A stretch of 52,402 nt of DNA, taken from positions 1-52,402 of the forward strand of contig NZ_NPFY01000033.1 in assembly GCF_002259415.1 (NCBI RefSeq), given 5' to 3'. A program made the position numbers and the translations under genes. Below the pieces are notes generated by a model. It was not told the DNA's origin and searched no databases. It saw nothing but the letters and a program-made list of their open reading frames with translations. Below are positions 33,901 through 43,232 of this stretch, one piece after another; position 1 is the first letter of the stretch; each line of letters starts with the position of its first letter. The stretch is from Rhodococcus sp. 14-2470-1b. GTDB lineage: Bacteria; Actinomycetota; Actinomycetes; Mycobacteriales; Mycobacteriaceae.

Positions 33901-35889
33901 GTGAGTTCACCTTTTCTGACCAAGGGCGAGAACGTCGCGTTACCGGCAGAGGTAACCGAACTGGATGTCATCGTGTCGTGGGTGGATCCGGACCGAGATC
34001 TCGATGCATCGGCTCTCCTCGTCGACGACAGCAACCGGGTTCGATCGGACTCCGACTTCGTGTTCTACAACCAGCCCGAGTCTGCCGATGCCGCAGTTCG
34101 ATACTTGGGACGTAGCAGTACCGACGAGGGCAAACAGGAGCGGATATCGATCCATCTCCACTCGCTTCCGGCGGACGTGCTCAAGGTAGTGATCGCGGGA
34201 AGTTCGGAGGGGCGCCCACTGAGCGACTTCGGAAAGCTGGCGCTGCAGGTCAGAGACAGATCCGGTTCGATACTGGGTGAGTTCGTCACGGTTGATGCGA
34301 CATCGGAGCATGCCCTCGTGTTCGGTGAGGTGTACCGCCGGGACGGCGTATGGAAGGTTCGGGCGGTGGGCCAGGGGTGGGAGTCCGGACTTGCCGGTTT
34401 GGCGCAGGATTTCGGTGTCGACGTCGACGACGCTGATCGAACCGAACAGGTCGACGACGTCGTCGTGGTCGAAGTCGCAGATTCGCATGCGCAGGCCAGG
34501 ACGGAAACGGGCGAGGTCGTCGAAGTCTCGATAGTCGATGTAGATCCGCCCAAACGAGGCGTTCGAACGAAAAAGCCAGTGGCGAAGAAGGCGTCGCCGC
34601 CTCAATTCACTCTGGCGGGAGGGGAGGGGTGGCACACCGCCCGTTTGTTCTCCATCTCGGGTGTCGGCTCGGGTGAAGAGCAGGAGAAGCGGGCGACCTC
34701 CGCACTCATCGCAACAATGCAGGCGGTGCGTCCGTTCGCTCGCGCCATCTGTTCGCGCGCTGGGGCGCCGGCCGGTCCGTTCGAGGGGTACCTCGAGGTT
34801 CCCTTCGTCAAAGGTGATGGCAAGGTCATCCCCGACGGCGTATTTCGGGTGTCCCGCGCCGGACACGTATGGACGGCACTGCTCGAGGTGAAGACCGGCA
34901 CCGGCAAGCTGACGAAGGAGCAACTCGAGAACTATCTCGACGTTGCCAAGCGGCACAAATACGAGGTCGTGCTCAGCGTGTCCAACGACATTCCGGCGTC
35001 GGTGGGCGAACTTCCGGTTCAGGTGAGCAAGTTCAAGCTGAACAATGTTGCCTTGCGGCACATGTCCTGGTCCGAAGTTATTCACGAAGCTCGAATGTTG
35101 CTGTCACACGGCGATCTCACGGACTCACTGCAAGTTTGGATCCTGAGCGAGTTCGTTCGATATCTGACTCATCCCAAGTCCGGCGCGACGGAATTCGTGG
35201 ACATGGGGCGTCACTGGGTCGCGGTGCGCGATTCGGTGTCGGCAGGCACGCTTCGTCCGAGCGACGCGAAGGCACTGTCGGTCGCCAACACATGGGCGTC
35301 GTTGTCACGGCATCTGGCGTTGCGTATGACAGCGGATCTGGGAGCAACGGTGAAGCATCACCTGCCCAGGAAACTCGGCAGCCACCCGCAGGCTCGGAAC
35401 GAGTTCATCGTCAACCATCTCGCCGCTACCGGTTGTCTTGTTGCCACGCTCCGCATACCCGATGCAGCGGGTGACGTCACCGTCGAAGCGGATCTGCGTA
35501 CCAACAAGATTCAGTGCAGTACGAGTATCGACGCCCCGGCCGACGGAACGTCCCTCCGACGCGCGTCGTGGTTGTTGAAACAGTTGAAGGATGCGCCGGC
35601 GGACGTGCTCGTCGAGGCGGTGTTCGCCGATGTCAGCGAGGTATCGTGCGAAAACCTGGCGACCGTCCGCGCTGACACGAAATCACTGACTTCCGGGCGG
35701 GTCAGTGAACTGCGACGGTTCACCCTCACGTCACCCTCGAAGATGGGCAGCAAGCGGTCGGGAACTGCTGCGAGCTTCATCGGCAGTGTCACCGATGGGA
35801 TAGATGCGTTCTACCGTGATGTGGTGCAACCGCTGAAGCCTTGGGTGCCGTCCGCGCCGGAATCGACCACGAGCACAGTCGATTCGTAG
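33901..35889 (+). CDS. TerD-domain protein fused to a nuclease-like domain
   Basis: 662 residues from GTG 33901, chosen because AGGAG lies nine bases upstream and SPFLTKGENVALP is the normal TerD opening. Residues 1-175 are a TerD stress domain (LDVIVSWVDPDRDLDASALLVDDS with the calcium-binding Asp cluster; VGQGWESGLAGLAQDFGVDV). After an acidic then basic linker, residues ~290-360 hold IPDGVFRVSRAG and TALLEVKTGTGKL, a PD-(D/E)xK nuclease-like core. The remainder (to 660) is unrecognised. TerD proteins belong to tellurite and stress systems tied to phage or DNA damage response; a nuclease fusion fits that. Confidence 0.75.
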   Translation: MSSPFLTKGENVALPAEVTELDVIVSWVDPDRDLDASALLVDDSNRVRSDSDFVFYNQPESADAAVRYLGRSSTDEGKQERISIHLHSLPADVLKVVIAGSSEGRPLSDFGKLALQVRDRSGSILGEFVTVDATSEHALVFGEVYRRDGVWKVRAVGQGWESGLAGLAQDFGVDVDDADRTEQVDDVVVVEVADSHAQARTETGEVVEVSIVDVDPPKRGVRTKKPVAKKASPPQFTLAGGEGWHTARLFSISGVGSGEEQEKRATSALIATMQAVRPFARAICSRAGAPAGPFEGYLEVPFVKGDGKVIPDGVFRVSRAGHVWTALLEVKTGTGKLTKEQLENYLDVAKRHKYEVVLSVSNDIPASVGELPVQVSKFKLNNVALRHMSWSEVIHEARMLLSHGDLTDSLQVWILSEFVRYLTHPKSGATEFVDMGRHWVAVRDSVSAGTLRPSDAKALSVANTWASLSRHLALRMTADLGATVKHHLPRKLGSHPQARNEFIVNHLAATGCLVATLRIPDAAGDVTVEADLRTNKIQCSTSIDAPADGTSLRRASWLLKQLKDAPADVLVEAVFADVSEVSCENLATVRADTKSLTSGRVSELRRFTLTSPSKMGSKRSGTAASFIGSVTDGIDAFYRDVVQPLKPWVPSAPESTTSTVDS

Positions 35890-36066
35890 TGAGGATGCCA
35901 ACCTCCGTACTTCATGCTGGCGCATGGAGTGGATCGAGATGCAGTTCCCATCGCGCACTGGTAGCCCCAGCATGATGTTCGAACCCCACGACAACAGTCA
36001 CCGTGCAAGCGAATTCGCTCCCGTTGTGCGGCACCGGAAACTGGGTGCCGGTATCCGGGTGCGGTC

Positions 36067-36103
36067 AGGGCAGCACTCCGGGTAATCCTGGATGTGCTGC
36101 CCT
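36067..36103. terminator. Strong stem-loop without T-run
   Basis: AGGGCAGCAC (36067-36076) pairs perfectly with GTGCTGCCCT (36094-36103), with three further pairs inside. No T-run follows. It lies 178 bases after the TerD gene and 23 before the next ATG. It may be an actinobacterial I-shaped terminator or a 5' leader structure. Confidence 0.45.
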
Positions 36104-36126
36104 TGGGCAATTCGTACCGTTGTTCC

Positions 36127-36651
36127 ATGCGAACACGAGGCAGCACCGAGCGAACGAAGGCTTCGACTGCAGCGTTCGCGGTTGCCGCCGGGGCCGGGGT
36201 GGTTCACGGGTTGGCAAGCATGTACTGGGCGCTCGGCGGGCGATGGCAGCTCGAATCGGTCGGGGAGTGGGCCGTCCAGCTTTCGGCTGAACACCCGCTG
36301 AAGACCGGGCTGGCGCTGGGGACGATCGCTGTCGTCAAGCTGGTTGCGGCGGTCGTGCCGTGGGTCGACGAGCGTCATCAGGGGCGCTTCCACCGCCCGT
36401 TGCGGGCGGTCGGTTGGGCGGGCGGATTCGTTCTGGTCGGGTGGGGCGGCATGTCGACCATCGCGGCGGGCGCGGTGCTGGCTGGACTGTTCACACCGAG
36501 CGGTGGATTCAACGAGACGACGATGATCGGACACGCGATCGTGTGGGATCCGCTGTTCGCGCTGTGGGGAATCGCGTTGTTGACAGCGTTGTGTTTGACG
36601 CGCACCGCAGAATCATCGACTGCGGGCCTCGGTCGAGTGCGTCACCGCTGA
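36127..36651 (+). CDS. DUF3995-like four-helix membrane protein
   Basis: 174 residues with four hydrophobic segments (about 15-37, 62-80, 98-122 and 138-158). The GVVHGLASMYWALGG opening and the MIGHAIVWDPLFALWGIAL segment match DUF3995 membrane proteins. Function unknown. Confidence 0.7.
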   Translation: MRTRGSTERTKASTAAFAVAAGAGVVHGLASMYWALGGRWQLESVGEWAVQLSAEHPLKTGLALGTIAVVKLVAAVVPWVDERHQGRFHRPLRAVGWAGGFVLVGWGGMSTIAAGAVLAGLFTPSGGFNETTMIGHAIVWDPLFALWGIALLTALCLTRTAESSTAGLGRVRHR

Positions 36652-36756
36652 AGCCCGATCTGCCGATAAACCAATACCTGCAGCCACGGAATCCGAATAC
36701 CCATCGAGAGGCATTCGACGTCGACGTCGGGGCCTGCTGACTGGAGGAGTGAGTTC

Positions 36757-37188
36757 ATGCGGGGCGACAGGAACCATCTCAGGCTCGTCGAAGATGCACC
36801 CGAGGTGTCCGCGTCGGTCACACGAAGCGATGCAGCCAACGTGATCGCAGTCCGAGCCGACAACGTTCGCGCAGGTCAGGTCTGCGAGGTGTTGCACGCG
36901 GGTGTGTTCGCACTAAGTCACCGCGTGGTGGTTCCCGAGGGTCACACGGGCGTCACGATGTCGACCTTCGCGCTGGTGGAAGGCGACTACGAGGTCTCAT
37001 TGCGGATCGACGGCGTCCTTTACCCGAGCGCCGGTCCAGAGTCGGTTCGTGTGGGCGAACGACGCACCGAGCCGACGACCGCGCCCTCCACGCCGAAGCC
37101 GTCGTACCCGAACATCCGTACCGCTGCTGCCGGGCCACGCAGCCTGAGCCGACCGCGGTCGGCACAGGTCACTGCGCACTCGCGCTGA
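36757..37188 (+). CDS. Hypothetical protein
   Basis: 143 residues, ATG preceded by GGAGGAG. No recognisable domain; residues 20-105 look beta-rich (VIAVRADNVRAGQVCEVLHAG, YEVSLRIDGVLYPS), and the tail is rich in Pro, Ala and Ser. The good ribosome site and sustained frame support it as a gene. Confidence 0.55.
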   Translation: MRGDRNHLRLVEDAPEVSASVTRSDAANVIAVRADNVRAGQVCEVLHAGVFALSHRVVVPEGHTGVTMSTFALVEGDYEVSLRIDGVLYPSAGPESVRVGERRTEPTTAPSTPKPSYPNIRTAAAGPRSLSRPRSAQVTAHSR

Positions 37189-37218
37189 GCACCTGTCGAC
37201 TCGTCGTGGGTGCGGCGG

Positions 37219-38031
37219 TCACGTCGTCTTCACGGTGCCCCCATCCACGATCACGTCGTGTCCCGTCATTGATGCAGCCGCGTCGGACACGACGAATCCA
37301 ATGACGTCGGCTATCTCGGAGGCCGGCGCCAATCGACCGGCCGGAATCCCACCGAGCGAGTCCATGAGAACAGACATGCCCTCTTGCTCGTTCACATCGC
37401 GAGCCGCGGCTATCCGCCTGGCCAGATCGAGTGCGCCGTCGCTCTGAATCCCGCCGGGTGAGACCGTGTTGACGCGGATTCCACGAGGAGCGAGCTCGTT
37501 CGCGAGCCCTTTGCTGTACGTGCGCAACGCTGCTTTGGCAGCGGCATAACCCAGCGTCCCGTCGTACAACGGCATCCTGCCTTGTATCGATCCGACGTGC
37601 ACGATCGCACCCGCTCCGTTCGCGAACAGAAGCGGCACCAACGCTCTGTCGATGCGGACTGCTGCCAGCAGGTTGAGCGCGAGTTCGTCGTCCCAGTGAG
37701 CATCGGTCATCGTCGCGTGACCACCGCCCGGCGAGGAGGACCCGCCGGCAACGTACACCACGATGTCGACTCCGCCCGCTTGCTTCGCTGCTCGAGCAAT
37801 CTCGGCCGCCGATGTCGGATCTGTGACGTCGACCTGGATCGTGCCTGTCGCTCTGGTTTCGGGTGCAGCTGTACGGCCAACCGACAGCACAAGTGCCCCG
37901 GCATCTGCGAGGCGATCGACGACAGCTGCCCCGAGGCCTCGAGTCCCGCCGACGACAACTGCTCTTCGGCCGATCAGCGACAGGCTGGTCGGGTAGTCGA
38001 TTCGAGAGTCCGGAGAAGTTTTCTCGTTCAT
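37219..38031 (-). CDS. Short-chain dehydrogenase/reductase
   Basis: 270 residues. GGTRGLGAAVVDRLADAG is the cofactor loop, YVAGGSSS the NNAG-equivalent, GSIQGRMPLYDGTLGYAAAKAAL holds Ser, Tyr and Lys, and ASMTGHDVIVDGGTVKTT ends it. It is divergent from the aromatic operon across 170 bases, so it may act on the same compound, for instance oxidising a dihydrodiol or an alcohol. Confidence 0.88.
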   Translation of the reverse strand: MNEKTSPDSRIDYPTSLSLIGRRAVVVGGTRGLGAAVVDRLADAGALVLSVGRTAAPETRATGTIQVDVTDPTSAAEIARAAKQAGGVDIVVYVAGGSSSPGGGHATMTDAHWDDELALNLLAAVRIDRALVPLLFANGAGAIVHVGSIQGRMPLYDGTLGYAAAKAALRTYSKGLANELAPRGIRVNTVSPGGIQSDGALDLARRIAAARDVNEQEGMSVLMDSLGGIPAGRLAPASEIADVIGFVVSDAAASMTGHDVIVDGGTVKTT

Positions 38032-38094
38032 CGTTCTACCGTCGATCCTCCCTGCGGGGGAGAGTCAAGTTTTCGAGGCTCCGTCTGCCGTCGC

Positions 38095-38113
38095 TTATCG
38101 GTTTCGCTGATAA
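38095..38113. promoter_or_regulatory. Candidate LysR-type operator
   Basis: TTATCGG-TTTCG-CTGATAA is a near-perfect 19-base inverted repeat with a T-N11-A core, the pattern LysR proteins bind, placed between the divergent SDR and the aromatic operon. The LysR gene at the other end of the operon is the likely partner. Confidence 0.45.
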
Positions 38114-38202
38114 CGGGTATCTGGATTATCTCTTTGACCGATGCCGCCACCGCATACGAGAGTTGTGGGCAACCCCATCTGTTTCGACCGAAGGCATCTT
38201 TC

Positions 38203-39189
38203 GTGGATACTGCTTCTTTACCTCTCCCGTCGTTCGCGCTCGGTACGGCCTTGCTCGCGGACGGGCCGCACGCGGTAGTGCTGTCGTCCGGCAAACTTCT
38301 GGACCTCGATTCCGTCGCAGAGAGGCTCGGACTCGACGCTCCCGTCCACACGCGGCTGGTCCTGGAAGAGTGGGACCGGGTATTGCCGCTGCTGCGAGAG
38401 GCGGTGAGATCGAGCTCGGGTGCTTGGACCGATCTGAACGATGCGACAGTGCTGGCGCCGATCGAACCGCGTCAGATTCTCCAGGCCGGCGCCAATTACC
38501 GTACGCACGTCATCGATCTTGCTGTCAAGCACGCGGACATCGCGAACGGACGAACCGAAGAGCAGGTTCGAGCGGAGACCGCAGCGATGATGGACAAGCG
38601 GAAAGCCGAGGGTGAACCCTATTTCTTCGTGGGCCTACCGTCTGCTGTCACCGGACCCTACGACGCTGTCACTTTGCCGCCCGGCACCGAGAAGAACGAT
38701 TGGGAACTCGAGTTGGCCGCGGTGATCGGACGCTCCTCGTACCAGCTGTCTCCTGACGAAGCGTTGGAAGCAGTCGCAGGTTTCACGATCGCGAACGATC
38801 TGACCACCCGAGAGCTGGTGTTCCGCCGAGACATGCCGGAGATCGGGACGGACTGGTTACGCGCCAAGAACGCGCCAGGATTTCTTCCGCTCGGACCGTG
38901 GATCGTGCCCCGCAGTGACGCGGGCGAGGTGTCGGCGATGCGCCTGACGCTCGAGGTCGGCGGACAGGTGATGCAGGACGAATCGACCAACGACATGCTG
39001 TTCGACGTCGCGGCACTGGTGTCGGCTGTATCCCGCACGGTTCGACTGCTTCCCGGCGACCTCGTGCTGACCGGAAGTCCGGCAGGAAACGGTATGCACT
39101 GGGGGCGCCTGTTGCGCGACGGAGACGTCATGACGTCGACGATCACCGGGCTCGGATTCCAGCAGACGCCGGTGGTGGACGCGTCATGA
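38203..39189 (+). CDS. Fumarylacetoacetate hydrolase family protein, first gene of aromatic operon
   Basis: 328 residues from GTG 38203, which has GAAGG upstream; the much longer in-frame extension to 37582 overlaps the SDR on the other strand and is not believable. WELELAAVIG (E168, E170) and ANDLTTRE (D199) are the metal ligands. FAH enzymes cleave C-C bonds in ring-fission products or hydrate or decarboxylate dienoates. It overlaps the monooxygenase gene by four bases. Confidence 0.88.
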   Translation: MDTASLPLPSFALGTALLADGPHAVVLSSGKLLDLDSVAERLGLDAPVHTRLVLEEWDRVLPLLREAVRSSSGAWTDLNDATVLAPIEPRQILQAGANYRTHVIDLAVKHADIANGRTEEQVRAETAAMMDKRKAEGEPYFFVGLPSAVTGPYDAVTLPPGTEKNDWELELAAVIGRSSYQLSPDEALEAVAGFTIANDLTTRELVFRRDMPEIGTDWLRAKNAPGFLPLGPWIVPRSDAGEVSAMRLTLEVGGQVMQDESTNDMLFDVAALVSAVSRTVRLLPGDLVLTGSPAGNGMHWGRLLRDGDVMTSTITGLGFQQTPVVDAS

Positions 39190-40310
39190 CATCCGTACTC
39201 GTCGTTGGGGCTGGACTTGCCGGATCCGCGGCCGCGATCGCATTCGCGCGGGGAGGCGCGTCGGTCGACGTCGTCGAGTCGAGCCCGCGCGATCTCGCGC
39301 TCGGATCTGGAATAACGCTGCAAGGCAATGCACTCCGCGTCCTGAGAGAGCTGGGAGTATGGGACGAGGTGCGTGAACACGGGTATGGATTCGACACCCT
39401 CGGCTTCAGGGCACCCGACCCGACGGGGACGCTGCTGTTCGAAATGAAGGACGCACGTACCGGTGGATCCGATTTGCCCGCGAGTATGGGGATGGAGCGG
39501 CCGGTGCTGGCGTCGATCCTGCATGCCGGAGCCGAACGGGCCGGCGCGCGCATGCGGTTCGGTATCGCAGCTCATTCCCTGGCTCAGGACGGATCTGCGG
39601 TGGATGTGACGTTCTCCGATGGAACACTGGGTCGATACGACTTGGTGATCGGAGCCGACGGCGTTCGGTCGTGGACGCGCAAAGCCGTGGGAATCGATCT
39701 GATGCCGAAGCCAACGGGGATGGGTATTTGGCGGCTCGTCGGACCACGCCCGAACAGTGTCACGCGTACCGACATCATCTACGGCGGCGCGGGATATATT
39801 GCGGGATATTGCCCCACAGGCCCGAATTCGATGTACGCGTACATCGTCGAGGACGCTCGGGATCGAACCGGCTCCAGCCCCGAACAACGCCTGGAAGTGT
39901 TGCGAGGCCTTGCCCAGAATTACCACGGCCCGTGGGACGACATCAAGAACCACATCGATGATCCAGCGACTGTCAATTACACCTGGTTCGAAACTCACGT
40001 GCTGGACGGCCCGTGGCATCGCGGTCGCGTCGTACTGATCGGTGACGCAGCACATTGTTGTCCGCCCACAGTGGCGCAGGGGGGAGCGCAGGCGCTGGAG
40101 GATTCGCTCGTTCTCGCCGAGATGGTGCTCGCGACGGACGAAATAAGTGAAACGGTGCTCGAGGCGTTCACCGCTCGGAGGCTGCCGAGGGCTCGTGCCG
40201 TGGTCGAAGCCTCGGTCCAGATCGGCACCTGGATGTTGGAGCACGATGCCGATGCCGATATTCCCGGCCTGATGGGGCGTGTCGCTGCCCTCGTAAGCGA
40301 GGCACCGTGA
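39186..40310 (+). CDS. FAD-dependent aromatic monooxygenase
   Basis: 374 residues. VLVVGAGLAGSAAAIAFARGG is the FAD-binding motif at 5-25, YDLVIGADGVRSWTRK the DG motif, and VVLIGDAAHCCPPTVAQGGAQALEDS the GD motif of class A flavoprotein hydroxylases. These enzymes add a hydroxyl to phenolic or heteroaromatic rings with NAD(P)H, preparing them for ring cleavage. It is coupled to both neighbours by ATGA/GTGA overlaps. Confidence 0.9.
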   Translation: MTSVLVVGAGLAGSAAAIAFARGGASVDVVESSPRDLALGSGITLQGNALRVLRELGVWDEVREHGYGFDTLGFRAPDPTGTLLFEMKDARTGGSDLPASMGMERPVLASILHAGAERAGARMRFGIAAHSLAQDGSAVDVTFSDGTLGRYDLVIGADGVRSWTRKAVGIDLMPKPTGMGIWRLVGPRPNSVTRTDIIYGGAGYIAGYCPTGPNSMYAYIVEDARDRTGSSPEQRLEVLRGLAQNYHGPWDDIKNHIDDPATVNYTWFETHVLDGPWHRGRVVLIGDAAHCCPPTVAQGGAQALEDSLVLAEMVLATDEISETVLEAFTARRLPRARAVVEASVQIGTWMLEHDADADIPGLMGRVAALVSEAP

Positions 40311-41326
40311 GTATCGAAACAATCGACGTTCACGCCCATGCAATCGTGCCCGAGGTGGAGGCCGCGGTCGCAGGACAACCAGGGCTCGACGCGTACCGAG
40401 CACTCGACCGAGTACGAAACGGGGCGGAGTCACAGGCCGTGTCCCGAGACATGGTCGCGCGTCGTGCCGCTCAACTGACCGATCTCGATCGACGGCTGAC
40501 CGACATGGACCGAGCCGGTATCGACGTTCAGGTCGTGTCCCCGTCACCCTCGCAATACCACTACTGGGCGGACCGCACGTTGGCCGAAATCGTGACGGCG
40601 AGCGCCAACCGGGGAATCGCAGCACTGGTCGCCGAGGAGCCCAGTCGGCTTGTCGGGCTCGGCTTGGTCGCCCTGCAGCATCCCGAGGACATGGTGAGGG
40701 CTTTGAACGACGCCGTCGTCACGTGCGGATTGGCCGGCGTGGAGATCTCGTCCTTCGCACCCGGGGTAGAGCTGTCGGATGTCCGACTCGAACCGTTCTG
40801 GGCGCGAGCAGCCGAGCTGGGCGCGGTGGTGTTTCTTCATCCCTTCGGGTGCTCGCTCGACGAGAGGCTCGATCGTTTCTATCTGTCCAACACGGTGGGG
40901 CAACCAGTAGAGAACGCCGTAGCGTTGTCACACATCATCTTCGCCGGTGTACTCGATCGTCATCCAACGTTGAAGTTGATCGCTGCGCACGGTGGCGGGT
41001 ATCTACCCACGTACGTCGGTCGTTCGGACCACGCGTGGGCAGTGCGTCCGGAAGCGCGCCGTTGCGTCGACCGACCCAGCAGCTATCTGCCGCGAGTCAC
41101 ATTCGATTCGTTGGTGCACGGCCCCGCCGCACTTCGAACTCTGATCGACGCGGTCGGACCAGACTCGGTCGTGCTCGGTTCCGACTATCCGTTCGACATG
41201 GGCACCGTGGATCCAGTCGCCGAAGTACGCGCGGCAGCCTTGTCGGAGCGCACAACACTATCCGTTCTCGGTGACAATGCCGCTCGCCTCGGGCTGTCAC
41301 CGATCTCGAGAGGAGCTGACTCATGA
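40307..41326 (+). CDS. Amidohydrolase-2 / ACMSD-like decarboxylase or hydrolase
   Basis: 339 residues from a GTG overlapping the previous stop. HAHAIVPE (His pair near 9-11), FLHPFG, AAHGGGYLPTYVGR and GSDYPFDMG provide the metal and catalytic residues of the ACMSD/resorcylate-decarboxylase family. Members remove CO2 from aromatic or muconate acids, or hydrolyse ring products. Which one applies here depends on the unknown substrate. Confidence 0.86.
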   Translation: MSIETIDVHAHAIVPEVEAAVAGQPGLDAYRALDRVRNGAESQAVSRDMVARRAAQLTDLDRRLTDMDRAGIDVQVVSPSPSQYHYWADRTLAEIVTASANRGIAALVAEEPSRLVGLGLVALQHPEDMVRALNDAVVTCGLAGVEISSFAPGVELSDVRLEPFWARAAELGAVVFLHPFGCSLDERLDRFYLSNTVGQPVENAVALSHIIFAGVLDRHPTLKLIAAHGGGYLPTYVGRSDHAWAVRPEARRCVDRPSSYLPRVTFDSLVHGPAALRTLIDAVGPDSVVLGSDYPFDMGTVDPVAEVRAAALSERTTLSVLGDNAARLGLSPISRGADS

Positions 41327-42261
41327 ACGACTACGCGTTCACGCACCTACGGCATGTGGATCTCGCGGTGCCCGATTACCAGCAGCAGCTGGAGTTCTAC
41401 ACCAACCAGTGGGGATTGACGAATGTCGGAACCGACGGAGACATCACCTATCTCGCAGCAGAGGGATCGCCGGAGCAGTACGTAGTTCGCATCCGAAACA
41501 GTGCTGAGAAGCGACTGGATCTGGTGTCCTACGGTGTCGCCGACGCCGTTGCGGTGGACAGTCTGGCCGAAAAGTTGGCGGTCGGTGGTGTTCAGCTGGT
41601 CGACGAACCGGGAACACTGCACACGATGGGCGGTGGATACGGATTCAGATTTTTCGACATCGACGGTCGCACGGTGGAGGTATCTGCCGATGTGGCTGTG
41701 CGACAGCACCGGAAGGTCGAGGAGGGTGAGTCGATCCCTGTCAAGCTTTCGCATGTCGTGCTCAATTCTCCGAACCCCGAGGCGACGGTTGCGTTCTACG
41801 ACAAGTGGTTCGGGTTCAAATTGTCGGATACCCTCATGCACCCGCGAATGGGCGAAATGATGTGGTTCCTGCGCACCAACGCGCAGCACCACAGCATGGC
41901 GATCGCGCGCGGACCGCACGTCTCGTTGCATCATGCGTCGTTCGAGCTGAGGGGTATCGACGAGTACATGCGTGGGACCGGTCGAATGCTGCGGGCCGGC
42001 GTCGAGAAGATCTGGGGTCCGGGGCGCCACAAAGCCGGAAACAACACCTTCTCGTATTTCCTGGACCCCAATGGCAACACGATGGAATACACCACCGAAC
42101 TGGAAGTCCTCGACGAAGACACCTGGCATCCTCATCTTCTCGATTTCTCGGCTCCCGAGGTGTCCGATCAGTGGGGTACCGCCAACGCCATGAACGAGTT
42201 CGTGGCACAGAGATCCTTCAACGACCCGGACAAGGGTCTGTTCGTGGCGCCGCCGGTATGA
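41323..42261 (+). CDS. Extradiol ring-cleavage dioxygenase, type I (VOC)
   Basis: 312 residues in two VOC modules. Likely iron ligands are H144 (KLSHVVLNSP), H203 or H204 (VSLHHASFEL) and E255 (GNTMEYTTEL), the spacing of catechol 2,3-dioxygenases. It cleaves the ring next to the diol; the operon's hydroxylase probably makes the diol. ATGA overlaps on both sides. Confidence 0.9.
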   Translation: MNDYAFTHLRHVDLAVPDYQQQLEFYTNQWGLTNVGTDGDITYLAAEGSPEQYVVRIRNSAEKRLDLVSYGVADAVAVDSLAEKLAVGGVQLVDEPGTLHTMGGGYGFRFFDIDGRTVEVSADVAVRQHRKVEEGESIPVKLSHVVLNSPNPEATVAFYDKWFGFKLSDTLMHPRMGEMMWFLRTNAQHHSMAIARGPHVSLHHASFELRGIDEYMRGTGRMLRAGVEKIWGPGRHKAGNNTFSYFLDPNGNTMEYTTELEVLDEDTWHPHLLDFSAPEVSDQWGTANAMNEFVAQRSFNDPDKGLFVAPPV

Positions 42262-43232
42262 GGTTCGCAACGTACGAACTCGGAGGCCGGATAGCGACCG
42301 GCGTGGTGCACGCAGACCGCGTGCATCAGATCGACGAATCCGTCCAGTCGCTTCTGGACGGAGGTCTGGATCGTGCGCTCGAGATCGGTTCGCGCGCACT
42401 CGGTGGCCCGTCGACGGACCTGAGCGAGGTCAGTCTTCGAGCGCCGTTGCAGCCGAGAACGATCCGCGACTTCGTCGCATTCGAAGAGCACGTCGAGGGC
42501 GTACGACGCAGCATGTCCGGCGAGGGCGGTGTCGGCGAGGCGTGGTACGAGGCACCTCGGTTCTATTTCACCAACCCGTACACGGTGACCGGTTCGGGCT
42601 CGACGATCAGCCCTCCAGCCGCATGTCGAGAACTGGACTTCGAGTTGGAGGTGGCTGCCGTGATAGGTAGATCCGGGTCGAGCGTGTCGGTCGAGGAGGC
42701 AGGCAACCACATATTCGGCTACACCATCTTCAACGATTGGTCTGCGAGGGACGTGCAGAGACGAGAGATGCAAGTAGGCCTCGGACCGGCGAAGGGCAAG
42801 GACTTCGCCAGTACGCTCGGCCCTTGGATCGTGACTGCGGACGAGTTCACCGACCGACGAGATCGAGACGGGTTTCTCGAGCTTTCGTGCTCGGTAGACG
42901 TGAACGGTGAGCGCGCGGGACACGATTCGTTGGCCAACATGGGTTGGAGTTTCGACTCGCTCGTTGCTTACGCGTCGCGCGACTCCTGGGTCCACCCCGG
43001 CGATGTACTGGGCAGCGGAACCATGGGCAACGGGGGTTGTCTTGCCGAGCTGTGGGGTCGACGTGGAGAGAAATCTCCTCCGCCCCTGCACCACGGAGAC
43101 ATCGTGACGATGACCGTCGAAGGTATCGGAACGTTGACCAACACTGTCGGTGAGAGCCGACGAGTTCCAGTTGTGCCTCCCGCCCGGATCGTCGACCACG
43201 CACGAGTTCGTTCCGAGAGGATCACCGAATGA
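42258..43232 (+). CDS. Fumarylacetoacetate hydrolase family protein
   Basis: 324 residues from the ATG that overlaps the dioxygenase stop. DFELEVAAVIG (E129, E131) and FNDWSARD (D160) are the metal-binding motifs, and LGPWIVTADE follows as in the family. It probably hydrolyses or decarboxylates the ring-fission product. It is a different FAH branch from the first gene of the operon. Confidence 0.88.
   Translation: MRFATYELGGRIATGVVHADRVHQIDESVQSLLDGGLDRALEIGSRALGGPSTDLSEVSLRAPLQPRTIRDFVAFEEHVEGVRRSMSGEGGVGEAWYEAPRFYFTNPYTVTGSGSTISPPAACRELDFELEVAAVIGRSGSSVSVEEAGNHIFGYTIFNDWSARDVQRREMQVGLGPAKGKDFASTLGPWIVTADEFTDRRDRDGFLELSCSVDVNGERAGHDSLANMGWSFDSLVAYASRDSWVHPGDVLGSGTMGNGGCLAELWGRRGEKSPPPLHHGDIVTMTVEGIGTLTNTVGESRRVPVVPPARIVDHARVRSERITE

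Noticed and set aside
37582..38202. N-terminal extension of the first FAH gene
   Set aside because: The extension overlaps the SDR gene on the other strand, is unlike FAH proteins, and a GTG with a ribosome site gives the normal start.
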